Assembly: GCF_026745355.1 (NCBI RefSeq)
Contig: NC_079208.1
Span: forward strand, 19,056,213-19,120,212
Direction of reading: 5' to 3'
DNA length: 64,000 nt
From: Beta vulgaris subsp. vulgaris
Lineage: Eukaryota; Streptophyta; Magnoliopsida; Caryophyllales; Amaranthaceae
In this document: in pieces, positions 22,908-35,300 of the stretch
Position numbering within the stretch: position 1 is the first letter of the stretch
How the letters are laid out: each line of letters starts with the position of its first letter
Translations under genes and position numbers: made by a program
Notes under the pieces: generated by a model
What the model saw: only the letters and a program-made list of their open reading frames with translations
What the model was told of the DNA's origin: nothing
The model's database searches: none

Positions 22908-23706
22908 GTAGATTGGCTTGAAGGAAAAAGAGGCATCCGATGATTACTCCTAAAGGACACATCGATTCATTGCACGAGACTTTAGGACGGGACCACAGTG
23001 GACGCGTCAGAGACAGATAAGGTGTCTGCCTCGGGTTGAGAAAGGTTTATGGCGCTCAATACACTACAACCACAAAATCAAGTGCAAGTAGTATGATTTT
23101 GCCGGCTGTAGTTGTAGAGTCTATCAAGGCTGCCATTCGGAGGAGATGAGACACATAACTTCAACGTTATTTTGGAGAAAATGGGTTGACCGACGTTTGC
23201 CTTGCACAAGGGAAGTAGTATCATTATCCCACAGCCAACCAGTGATCCACGAGGATCCGATGATCAGATGATACCTTTATTTAATCCACCTCCAGTACCC
23301 GAGTTGAAGGTAATCACTTCATCCATTTGCTTTATTAATTATAAAAAACTATTGTACTTTTTTCAATGGAGTTTTTCAATTAACTAATATAAATGGATTT
23401 TTTTTTTGAAATGAGAAGAGGATGGTCCTGATAGATTCATTTTGGTAGCATATGGTCATGCACAACTTCCGACTAACCGAGTACCCTTGCGTAACCAGTT
23501 AGTGGACGATATCCACTATGTGGTTACCATCAATGCAATCGTCACTGGTTTTGAAGAGTTACCTCTTTGCAACCAGAAGTTTATCTACATTTGCTGAGCC
23601 ATGCAATTGGTAGTTATGTTCTATGACCGCGTTCATTAGTGCGGATTTCAGATGAGGTACAATGATTAACATACTATATATGCGTATTTTGGTTTTCTAT
23701 TTCCTA

Positions 23707-23708
<2 letters not shown>

Positions 23709-23790
<82 letters not shown>

Positions 23791-23808
23791 TTATATATAT
23801 ATATATAA
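23709..23808. repeat. (TA)n microsatellite
   Basis: AT dinucleotide tract with a few TTTA interruptions near its right end, in an intron-like gap of the Ulp1-type gene. Confidence 0.95.
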
Positions 23809-24636
23809 CTTTACTTTTAACTAATTACTAGGTTTCGGGAAAGGTGTGTTCACATGACAGGAAGGCAAAGAAGGCCTGTTCACCTTATAAGAAGGTGAAG
23901 GCAAATGTTTCATGTGCAAAGAACCAGCTTATTCTCGATCTAGAGGTGTTGCGAGGCCTCACTATTCCATACTTTTGGTTGCAGTGTGCACTAGTGACTT
24001 AGCCAACGATAGTGCAATAAAAGGTTGTTTTGGAGACGCAACAATTTCACTACATTAAGGAGTCATTAACCTTCATTTCTAAGGTCGATATCAAAAAATT
24101 CTTATGTGGGGAAGTGTTATGTGTTTCCATGATCCAAACTTTCATGAGGGAATACATAATAAGCATATGTTTAATTAGTTTTCAATTCAATTTCCTTAAT
24201 AAGTTTTACTAGTAATCAATATCATTTATCAGGTTCTATACAATGAATTAAATGGATCAAGTGGCCCAAATTAAATATGTTTGGTTGGTTATGTCCAAAC
24301 ATACTACGAGATGACAATGGATTGGAAAACAAAGTCGAAGTGAAAGATTATGTCAAAACGAGTTTTAAAGCATCATCTCGTTTATGAGTTTAGATCATCC
24401 TTGTCCCGTATTTTGAGAGGTAGGTTTGTTGAACCCGTTTTACTTCTATTTATTCAATAATTAAGTTATAATTGTTCTATGATTAATAGTATATTTCCTT
24501 GTTGTTGTAGCGCTCATTGAAAACTTGTTGCGATATGTTTGTCAACTAACTAAGTGTACCACTTCGATTCATTGCGGCGAAAACTACCGCGGTCCTTGCT
24601 CCTCAAATCATTGTTAAATAGGTAGCCTAACCAAAA

Positions 24637-25280
<644 letters not shown>

Positions 25281-25741
25281 ACTTATTAATATTACATGAT
25301 CTTATAATGATGTATTGAGGTAGTGTGATGAAGAAAACTATTGGACGAATACTTGCATTATCAAAAGCTCCTGTTTGGATATCAGTCGAGGTAATATGAG
25401 TAATTTGCTTGTCCATATATTTAGAAACATTATTTTTCGCTACATACTTATAAACATCTAACATGAATGTCTTTGGATGCATGTTTTGGTGAAATTTAAA
25501 GTATCTGCAACAAGACGATGGACTTGCATGTGGTTATTATCTGATGAGGTTCATATTCGATATCATCAACCATTGCACTAACATCAATGATCTTCAAATG
25601 GTATATAACTCATTAGTATTTTTATTATGTTAGTTTAGATTAGATCGATGGGTAGTAGTTAATTGCTTTAGGAACCAAAGTAGCAAATAATCGCAAAAAA
25701 GGTCATTTATGGCCTATTCATTTATTTCCAAATTATATTTG

Positions 25742-26170
25742 AACATGATAATATAAGGTACAATATAACTAGTTTGTAGATTTTTAGGCAAGCATTTGTT
25801 GTTGGTAGAATTTTCGGGAACGTAAACATGATTATAGGCCTATTTTGGTGGATTCGCGTTCAATATGTATTTCTCGAGTCATTTAACCCTAACTTCATTT
25901 TTAACATGATAATGTGAAGTATAATATAATTATTTTGTACATTTTTAGGCTTTCATTAGTTGTTGGTCGGATTTTGGGAGTGTAAATGTGATTTTAGGCC
26001 TATTTTGGCCTTTTCACGTCCAAGTATTAGATTTTGAGTCACTTAACTCCAATTTGTTTTTATGAATATGACTATATGAGGTATAATATAACTAGTATGT
26101 TGATTTTTAACCTTCAATTTATTGTTGGTTTAATTTCAAGAAGGTATATGTAATTTTTAGAACTTTAGAC
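25742..26170. repeat. ~165-bp tandem repeats containing TAGGCCTATTTTGG
   Basis: Three units follow each other (about 25742, 25907, 26061, the last partial). Each has TATAATATAACTA.TTTGTA, then GTTGGT.GAATTT, then TAGGCCTATTTTGG, then a GTCA.TTAAC string. Another unit lies at 22715-22890. Confidence 0.75.
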
Positions 26171-26455
26171 TACGGTAAATGATTGAATTCTTATAGTATG
26201 TGTTTTATTCCTTGGTTGTTTTGCAAGGTTTATATGAATATAATGTTTGAATGGCTTCACCATGGAGGAGTTAAACAAGTTCGAGATAAGTTGGCGACTT
26301 ACCTTTGTGACAATTGTTTATGAACATTTTGGGAGAATTATTTTTTCCTAATACATGTACACTTTATCAATTCTTTATACACTTTATATATTATTTTAAT
26401 ATATTTTAAAGTTATTTACAATTTATTTTTTTATTGCATTTCTGTTATATTTTTG

Positions 26456-27216
26456 CACTAGTGAGAAAATCCAAAAGTAAAGGTATAAGATGTGGGCGGT
26501 GGTTTGTGGGTGGGAAAATGTCGAATAGGGTGTGGGAGGTGATATATGGGTAGGCAGATGGATGGAAAGAGGTGGGGTGGGGTGTGGCAGGTAGGCAGTG
26601 GGTGGGCACGGGTGTGGCGAGGTGGGCAGGGGTAGGGCGGGGTCGGGTGTGGGACGTGGTATGTGGATGGGCAAGTGGGTGGATAGGGGTGGGATGTGGG
26701 AGGTGGTCTATGTATGGGCAGGGGTGTGCAGGTGGTCTGTGAGTGGGAAGGTGGGTGGGCAAGAGTGTGGGAGGTAGTCTATGGGTGGGAAGGTGGGCGG
26801 GTAGGGTTGAGGTGGAGTGTGGCAGGTGGGCAGGTTGTGGGCAGGGGTGTGGGGAGGTGGGCAGCCGGGTGGGCAAGGGTATGGGCTGGGGGTGCTAGGG
26901 GCAGCAGGATGTGGGTGTGGCATGTGGGTATTGTGTTTTTTAAAAAAAAACATTTCAAAAAGGGTTGCGGTTTATAAAAAAAAAGCAACCCTTTTGATTA
27001 TAAAAGGATACATTTTTTATTAAATCGCAACCCTTTTAAAACCGAATGACTGCGATTTTTCTCCCTAAACCATAGCCCTTCAAGTACTGAAGGGCTGCGG
27101 TTAAGAACCACATCGCTTCCATTTGGCTGAAGGGCTACTACAACAAGGGCTACTGGCCAAAAACGCAGACCTTAGGGTTGTTTTGACTGCAACCCTTGCA
27201 TATTTTTCCACTCGAG
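26456..27216. mobile_element. Short CACTA-type element with G-rich core
   Basis: It begins CACTAGTGAGAAAA and ends TTTTTCCACTCGAG, a diverged inverted copy. The right 270 bp carries CACTA-style subterminal repeats in both orientations (AAGGGCTGCGGTT / AACCGCA.CCCTT and GGCCAAAAACGC). No 3-bp target duplication was found (TTG versus CAC), so the left end may belong to a different event. The right end is homologous to 63460-63707. No transposase is present. Confidence 0.6.
26490..26935 (+). repeat. G-rich minisatellite (GTGGGTGGGCAGGGGTGTGG-like)
   Basis: Irregular tandem arrangement of GTGGG, GCAGGGG and GGTGGG runs. It has many runs of three to four G with short spacers on the plus strand, so G-quadruplex formation is plausible. 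Proline-rich open frames on the minus strand are by-products of this composition. Confidence 0.85.
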
Positions 27217-27299
27217 CACGTGTGTTTGTGCGTCACACAAAGACGTGCGCCTTATTGCACTCTTTTTCTTTTTTTTTTTTTTAATTTTCCTATAAGTAC

Positions 27300-28150
27300 G
27301 TCATGAGTTTTAGGATCTAACAAGATACTTTTGATACTAACACTTTTACTCACTCTTTGCACTCAAATACTTAGGAATTCTCTCACAAAACTCATACCTC
27401 CAAACATAAACTTTCAAAAATATACACGCGTTCATATTTCGATTGATTTTCGGCTTCACGATTGCTCGTCCCGTAGGTTGTTACTCTCTCAGACCTAACC
27501 CGCAGCAGTATACTCTTGAGGGTTCTTGACTAAATTTCTTATTTTTACTTTGAAATTACTAACTATTATTGTCATAATGTAGATCTTTAATATAAAAAAT
27601 CATTCTTTTGTATATTATAACTTTTACTTCTCTTTTTATTTAGTTTTCATATACATATATATTGTTATGATTGTCCTATTCATGCTTTCATCACCCACAT
27701 GTTATTAAGCTAATTAAATACCTAAAGAACTGTTATAATATTTATCAGACAATTTGAACAACCTGCTAGGAATGAATTTAGTAATTTGAATGTTTAATAA
27801 CATGTCACTAAAAAATAGTCTTTTATGTGGTTCATGAACCAACCTAGATTAATTTTTTTTAGGGTGTATGAAAATATTCTGTGGTTATTCTTTTACATAA
27901 AACTTGACATGAATGGATATTTAGTATAGGTCATTAATAGGTGAATGCGGTTCCTGACCGTGATCATACTATCAACCCTGAACTCAATCTATGGTTCATT
28001 ACGGGGAAATCTAGATTGGATAAGTCCTTAAGTTACCCCTATAATTTCCCAATATCCAATTAATTTTATAATTATTCCTTTAAAAACTTATTGGCTTCAT
28101 CAAGAACGTTTTTCATTAAAACCATTACAATATGATAGTCAAATAAACGC
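27300..28150 (+). repeat. Tat/Ogre LTR copy 2 (solo or truncated)
   Basis: 27525-28140 aligns with 16305-16700 and with inverted 61310-61990: ATGTAGATCTTTAA near 27580, TAATAACATGTCACTAAAAAATAG near 27795, CAACCCTGAACTCAATCTATG near 27970. A TATA-like CCTATAAGTA at about 27290 would fit the LTR promoter. Homology stops near 28145, where copy 1 continues to its primer site. Confidence 0.6.
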
Positions 28151-28572
28151 TTATCATGCACAAGTAAATAAAGAACACACCTCATATCTATGTACCCCTA
28201 GGTCTCTAGAAATACACGGTATGCCATGTAGATGGTGAAATACAACAAATGTCCTAACTCACTAAGGTCATCAAGTTGCTGTTAGGGTTGACCACTTTTT
28301 CCACCATATGAACCTATCATTTTCTAAAATGCACCAAATACCCAAGTGTTGGAGTTGCCATTATGTAGATATCTCATTACCTCCAATAAATCATGGGTTC
28401 TATATATTAAGCCTACATATATGAATGCTTAAGAAGACAAACTAATAACATACACTTACAAAGGATCCTACAATTTCATGTATTAGACCTCACTAATCAT
28501 CATCAACTAAAGCTAATTTCATAACTTCCACACACAAAAAGTAAATTAAGAAATCAAAATTAATCCAATATG
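28151..28572. other. Downstream region of the CNGC gene, no other gene
   Basis: AT-rich DNA following the CNGC stop codon on the minus strand; probably contains the 3' UTR. Several AATAAA-like strings occur on the minus strand, but no poly(A) site can be chosen from sequence alone. Confidence 0.4.
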
Positions 28573-29364
28573 TTAGCCAAAAAGGTCTGGATCTTCTGGC
28601 TTGAACATCTTAGGCATCTTCAGGTCCGCAGATGAAGTATCAACAATTTTAACCTTTTGGTTCACCCCTCTTTTTGTATTTGCAGCAAACTTAGAGGCCA
28701 AAATGGTAGCTGTAAGTGGTTGTTGATGATTACTACTATTGTCAATTCCAGATGAACCAACAACTCCACCACCATGCTCAAGTAGCAAGGGATCACCTTC
28801 ACTACTGTACGTAATTCCGTCGTCTGCTTCATCCTCCGGATTGTCATCATCATCCATAAGATAATAGTAGTAATTTTCGAGTGTCGCTAACCTCCTTTTC
28901 TTCAAACGCCTCCAAGCAGCTTGTATAAAGCATGCTCCCCAAGTTCTCCACTGATGAGAATAGTACCTAAAAGAGTGTTGAAGCCTCTTACTTTGGAGGC
29001 GCTTGAATTGAGTCGCTACAAATTTAAGATCATCAGCTCGAAGCGCAAACGCTTCGACTTCAGTGAGGGCTTTTACTGTTCTAGTTGATGATGGAAGGTT
29101 TAGAGTAGTAGTAGTTGGTAGTATCGCCCATGTTAACAATTCTTCCCCGCAAAAGTCACCTTGACGTAGAGTAATGGAGTTGTAAAAACCTGAGCGACCT
29201 CCATATGTAGTGGAACTCTGTAATTGGCCTCTAATAATGAACAACATTTCAGAAACTGGATCTCCTTCTCGAGCCATGTATGTATCTTTGGTGCTCAACG
29301 AGGGTATTAAACGTTCGCATATAGCATCTAGTAATTGATCATCCATTTGTGCAAAGAAGGGTAC
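28573..29364 (-). CDS. CNGC exon 6 (CNBD, IQ motif, C-terminus)
   Basis: Starts VPFFAQMDDQLLDAICERL after GTTAG. It carries the beta-roll cyclic nucleotide-binding domain with REGDPVSEMLFIIRGQ and GDFCGEELLTW, the alphaC region, the IQ calmodulin-binding motif, then an acidic stretch (DDDDNPEDEADD) and a tail ending EDPDLFG. Stop at 28573-28575. Confidence 0.92.
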   Translation of the reverse strand, partial: VPFFAQMDDQLLDAICERLIPSLSTKDTYMAREGDPVSEMLFIIRGQLQSSTTYGGRSGFYNSITLRQGDFCGEELLTWAILPTTTTLNLPSSTRTVKALTEVEAFALRADDLKFVATQFKRLQSKRLQHSFRYYSHQWRTWGACFIQAAWRRLKKRRLATLENYYYYLMDDDDNPEDEADDGITYSSEGDPLLLEHGGGVVGSSGIDNSSNHQQPLTATILASKFAANTKRGVNQKVKIVDTSSADLKMPKMFKPEDPDLFG

Positions 29365-32300
29365 CTAACGATAGGGTAATGCCATAAAAAGAAAGTCACA
29401 AGAACATGTTGCAAGGGTAAAAATAAAATTTACTATAGTAGAAAAGGATATTATATAAGTATAAAGAAAACGAAGAAATATAAATTTTTTGCTACACCAA
29501 ATAGTTATTTACTTTGTTTTTGTTATGCATTGAATTTTGTTTTTGAATCATTCAATGTTAAACTATTTTTTGTATTGATATTTAGATAAAGAAACCCTTT
29601 TATCATACTTTCGTAACTTTAGTTTTTTTTTTTACCTATTTGTTTTTTTTTACTTATTTGCTAAAATGATGTTAATCTAGAAAATTCTTGTATATATAAG
29701 TTCCCTAGAATAATGTAGGACAAATGCTTCTAGAAGAAAAAAAGAAAGAGAGATACCAACATATGAATGGAACTAGAAAGAAAAGCTAAGGAACACCTAG
29801 AGAAATCTTGTTTGGTTAGTAGTACTAAATGGTAGTAATGGTAATAGTTTCTAGTGTAAATTTGTGAAGGCATTCCCATGTCAACATCCATGATAATGCT
29901 ACTTTATCCCAAAACAATTATTTTCTTCCTAAAATTTCATTACCATGTATTACTACTTGGGAAAGTGGTATTGGGTTGTAATGACAATTTATAAAGCAAA
30001 ACCCATGTTTTGACATCAAGTTTCATTACCATGGATATTAACCTGAAAATATCTTCACAAATTTACACTAAAAATCATTACCATTAATATCATTTAGTAC
30101 CACTAACCATTAACCAAACGGACCGTTAATGTCATGAAAGAAACACCGACTTTAGCATGTATAAATATATAGGATGTGAAAAGTTTACAAGTGAATGAAA
30201 TGAAAGAAACAAATTCCTCACTTCCAAAACCTTTTACCATATCATCAAATCTCTCATAGTAAGTGAACCCCAACATTCACAGCACAAATCCACTAACTTC
30301 ATCTAATATACTAACATTATTAACAGTCTTAACCCCCAAAAAGGAAGAACATAATATACCGGGGGAGTATATTGGATTTTGAGATACCATTATTGTACCA
30401 CTCAAGGTTAGGATCGAATACAAAATAAGAAAATACATTTTTTTTGTAAAATGCAGCTTGGAAAAAAAAAATATGTACAATTCATAAATTAATAATCAAG
30501 ATTTATTTGCAAGATACAACTAAAAAAAATTTGAATTGACACACGTAACAAGTAGAATTGAATTACAGCATAAAAAAGTCCAAGCTAAAACGGAAGAAAT
30601 ATCTATCAGGATTTGATGAGTGATATTTTTATCACTCAAATACCTAATTTTCCTCATGTTTAGAGTAATTTTTTCTCCTCATTTATCATTTTCTAGCTTA
30701 TTTTGTGTATTTTATAATAATTGAATTATTTATATCTTATTTGTGAATATTACTTATTTTGGCTATTTATATAGGGTCTGGTAATGTTTATTTGTGTTTG
30801 ATGTTATAGGATCAACGTTAGAGGTTTCCATACCAGTTACCACACACCAAGCATAGGGTGGAGCGATTTCGCCGAAATAAGAGTTTGTGGATGGATTTGT
30901 GCATAATGGTCATATTAAAACGATCATAACATTCATCACAAAGAATATTTTTTACTGATTCAAGTTCGAGATGAAATTTTAGTTTGATATCTTTCCAACG
31001 AGTGGTCGCAATCCCGGTTCCGATGAAAAATTAAAGAGATATGGCTCTTTGAAGTCAAACGCGTCTGCTGGCCCGCCCGAGTTGTGACCATCCCACCCGA
31101 GCTATTACCCTGCCCGCCAGGCTACTAAGGAGTGGAGCTTCTTCCTCGATGACCCTGCGTTGTACTGGCCTTGACCCATGCTGCTCGGGGTGCCTTGGTC
31201 ACCCACCCGGGACATGTAGAGCTTGTCTGGGCTATTGTTCTTCGCACGTTCTTCGACCCATTTTCCTTACGATGATGTAATTGAGGGGGAGTATAAATAC
31301 CCCCTTAGCCCATTTTGAAGAATCATGTTTTATTCTATTTACCACTCTTAGGTTTAGAATATTTTTAGGGGTTTAGAGAGGATAAGCCTCCATAGCTTAG
31401 TTTAGGGGAAAAGTAAGAAAAATCAAAGAGAGATTGAAATTTGGCGATTCAAGGGTGACAACTTGTATTTAAAGATTCAACAATTTATCTCTGAGCATTT
31501 TCTTACTCTCCCTCTATTCTTTTGTTATTTTATTTTGATGGTTTTCATTGTTTAACCTTTATGTTTGATATTTTATGTAGACTAAAGTTTTCATATATTC
31601 CTAGTTTCTTCTTGTTTGTTCACTAGATTTTATTTTGTTTCCGCGTTAAAGTCTTGATTTTTGGTTTTTGGTATTTTTGAATTGGTGTTTCGAGTGTTTG
31701 GTAGTAGAATGGGTCGTGAGTAGTTCATTAACTAGGATTGGGAGTAGCACAATCATTGTTTGCATCTTATTTTCATGAGTAAAGTTTATTGGGTGGTTAT
31801 GCTTGGGATTTGTGCAATTTCAATCTTTGATGTTGATTGGTGACTTAGTTGATGTGAGCTTCATTACCTTTCGATCCTTTTGTTGCCCATTTAATGGTTT
31901 ACTTTTATGTGGTTGACTTTCATGATTGATTGAATAGTTTCTACACATCACTTGTTAATTCGTATCAACTTGGGTTTGATTTCGATTCCTAACTTGGCCT
32001 ACTTAGGTGATAACACCTCAAAATATAGGTTTTGTTGTCATAATTTGGACTCTAAACTCTCTAACAACGATTTTAGATGTGTTTAGGTCTGTTTATTCCC
32101 TTTGCATATCCCCAGACCCCAATACGTGTCAATCCCTATATCTCTACTCGGTTGTTGGATGTGAGCTATGATTGTGGTGCTTTCCCATTCCTAATGTTTT
32201 TCCTGATTTGATTTCAATAGTTTATACCCTTAGTTTAACCAAAACTTGACGATTTCTTCGGCCTATCTTATTGTTAAATTAACACATATTGGTGCTCCTT

Positions 32301-35300
32301 AGTCCTTGTGGAAGAATCACCCTTGCTTGCTTGTCACTTTGCTTAGTTTAGTGGTCTAGTTAGGTTTTGTTTGACTTTAGGAGACTAGTAACGACCTAGT
32401 TTTCTCTATGTCATAAATTCTAGATACATAGTTCTGCAAGATCAAATAAAGCCTTTATATTCTCCTTAAAGTAGAATTTTTTACTTTTGTTGTAATTGAA
32501 TTCAGGACCGTCTTTGAAATTTATAAGGCCTTGTTCTAAAATGAAAGCTGGGTAGTTTTTTTCGTTAGTGAGAGACAAAGATCATAATTTTTCATGGAGA
32601 GTAGAGAGAATCAATAATTATTGATGGATTGGATTTATTTTTGAATTTTATGAAAATGAATTAATGAAAATATTTGATTGAAGAAGTTAGAAAGTTAATA
32701 TGAAAGTTTGAATTTTTGGTTGATCAGAAGATGATAGGTGATAACTTGATTATGGAGTACAAAGAATGCAAATGTAGAGCGTTTGTTGTTTATGGTTTAC
32801 AAAGCATCAGACTTTTTCTAATTGACCCTTTCAAGTAAAACCAATTTTTTTTGAACTAGGGAGCTTCTACAAACGAATTCTTTGCATACCCACAACTACT
32901 ACCGTGATTGAATTGATCTAGAAGTTAATTACGTTGTAGATGGATGGGATTTAACTTAGATTTAACTTATGTTCGTTTTGGTTCAAGAAAGGAAAATGTC
33001 CAACCCTTTTCTCGCTTTCGTCAAAGGGCCAAATGGATGTGGCATGGGAAAGTTATGAATGGATTGAGACAGATCTCTTGGTTTTCTATGTCCAATATGG
33101 TAAATTAAGTAGTGGGAACCTTATGTTTTCTATTTGGACTTTATGGTGATCGGAAAGATTAGCATTCTGAGCATAATTATATGTAGATAGCATAATTAAG
33201 TTAAAGGTTTTCAAGTGGAATACAACAATGCAGTACTACACCCCTACTTTAATTTGGACGGATTCTTATTGTTTGGTATGTTAATCGTAGAAAGATAATG
33301 AAAGGTTTGTAACTGGAAATATGTTGAAACCCATTGAAAGCCCACTTGTGAGTGTCCCACATTGGAGAAAGAGGAGAGATTGTTACACTTTATAAGGTAG
33401 AGAGGTTACTCCAACTATTACCAATTTGTTTTAGTATAACCTCCTTTGGGCTTATAAAATGGACCAAATCTCTCCTCCTCCTTGTTCGGGTCACCCAGGC
33501 CCCATTCATATTATTTCTAAATTTAACATGGTATTAGAGCCCGGGTTGCAGGTCTTGTCTAAACTAAGTATTTGATTCCTACTAGATAAGGATTTACCTT
33601 GATAGGATGTTCAACCCATACGAGGATTGTTACACTATATAAGGTAGAAGGGCTACTCCAACTATTACCAATTGGTTTTATTATGGAACCTCTTTTGGGC
33701 TTATAATATGGACCAAATTTCTCCTCCTCCTTGTTCAGGTCACCCAGGCCCCATTCATATTTTTTCTAAATTTAACAAAATATCAACACCAAGTGAACTA
33801 TCGGCGCATACAAAGGATTGGCAAATCAAGGGTCACACAACATCAAATTTATGTACGATGAGTGGAATTTATTAATTTACTTTGTCTTCTTTTGTTCAAC
33901 CAATACCTTAATTGATGTGCTTATTGGATGTCAATTCGTCTGACCTTGTACTTAGCGTGCAAAATGTTGCGTAAAGACAATGTTGTAATTCATGAATTTA
34001 TGTTGCGTATTAGTACATGAATATGTATATATTTTACCAAGGCTTAATGAATTGAGTTATCATTAACCCACATACTCAACAAAGAGGGAGCACACATAGT
34101 ATAATATACATGAAAAGAATGTGAAGGTAAGTAAAAAGCACTTACTCGACGGACAAGACCTAAACATAAGTGCTTTTGGATCTCTCTTCGAATATCTAAT
34201 GGCAATGACTGTAGAATTGACTCCTCATCGACTCCCCTTGTTGCCCACCATTTATATTGAACGAATCGTCGGATTCGCTCCCTAAGTTCCTCTGGTAGTT
34301 GTCGATGCTGCATCCATTCCTCAGTATCTCTTCTTTTTATCCTCCACTCTTCAATTCTAGTCATTATAGATTGAAGGTAATTCTGCAGTATGAGATCACA
34401 AAATGATCTAAAGAACAATAATTTATGAAGCTAATACTAAAACTCACTTCTCGAAACATGTTGGAGGGATTTATATATTACCTGGATTTGTCCAATCAAG
34501 TGTGAAAAAAGGAATAGACCCAACACACAAATAAAACTGCAGAATAGTGTCTCCTCAATGAAGGTACTGTTGTCTATGTTTTGTCCGTAAGAACTGCAAA
34601 TTAAAATTAGGCTTTAATAACTAAACATACACAGTTAGTTTCAATTTTTATATTAGGTTAGGAAAGACAAACTTGAAAAAATAAAAAGAGGAAAGCTTTA
34701 TCTTCAATGTGTAACTTGTAATTTGTTGATCAATTTCTCTCTTTAGATAATGAAAGAAAGAGTAGAATTACACCGATACGTTCATTATAAGTAACCCATT
34801 TTGACTATCATGTAAGCTATTTTTCCCTACCGAGCCAATCTTTCAAAATTATTATATCAAGTTCACCTATAAATATCTCCTGTATACAATCACACTAAGT
34901 ACAATATATATGTTCATTGCTAAATATTGTTCTCCTAGTTTTCTATCATTCGATGCCACCTAATGGTCAATTTTTAAAAAAATTTAGCCTAGTTCTTATT
35001 GTAATATCGTAAGACAGAAATTCTGGCCTATGGGAAACTATAAAGTGAGTTATTGATATAAAATAAATGGAGTACACTAAGCTATTTTTTTATTCTACCT
35101 TGATCCATGCTTCCGGAAAAAATTGTTCTTATGTACGATGTTGCAGATAGTACTTGGTGAAAATGATCCCGAGTACCAAAACATTATTAATATTTTTCTC
35201 ATGTGTGGCCTTTCAATGTTGGATACATAAAGGGTATAAGTATAAGTCTCTCAATTTGAATATCTAGAATACATTGCAATAGTTGTGTTTTCTTTCCTTG

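Noticed and set aside
26423..26988. Pro/His/Thr-rich frames on the minus strand
   Set aside because: Composition product of the G-rich minisatellite; no domain, no consistent start.
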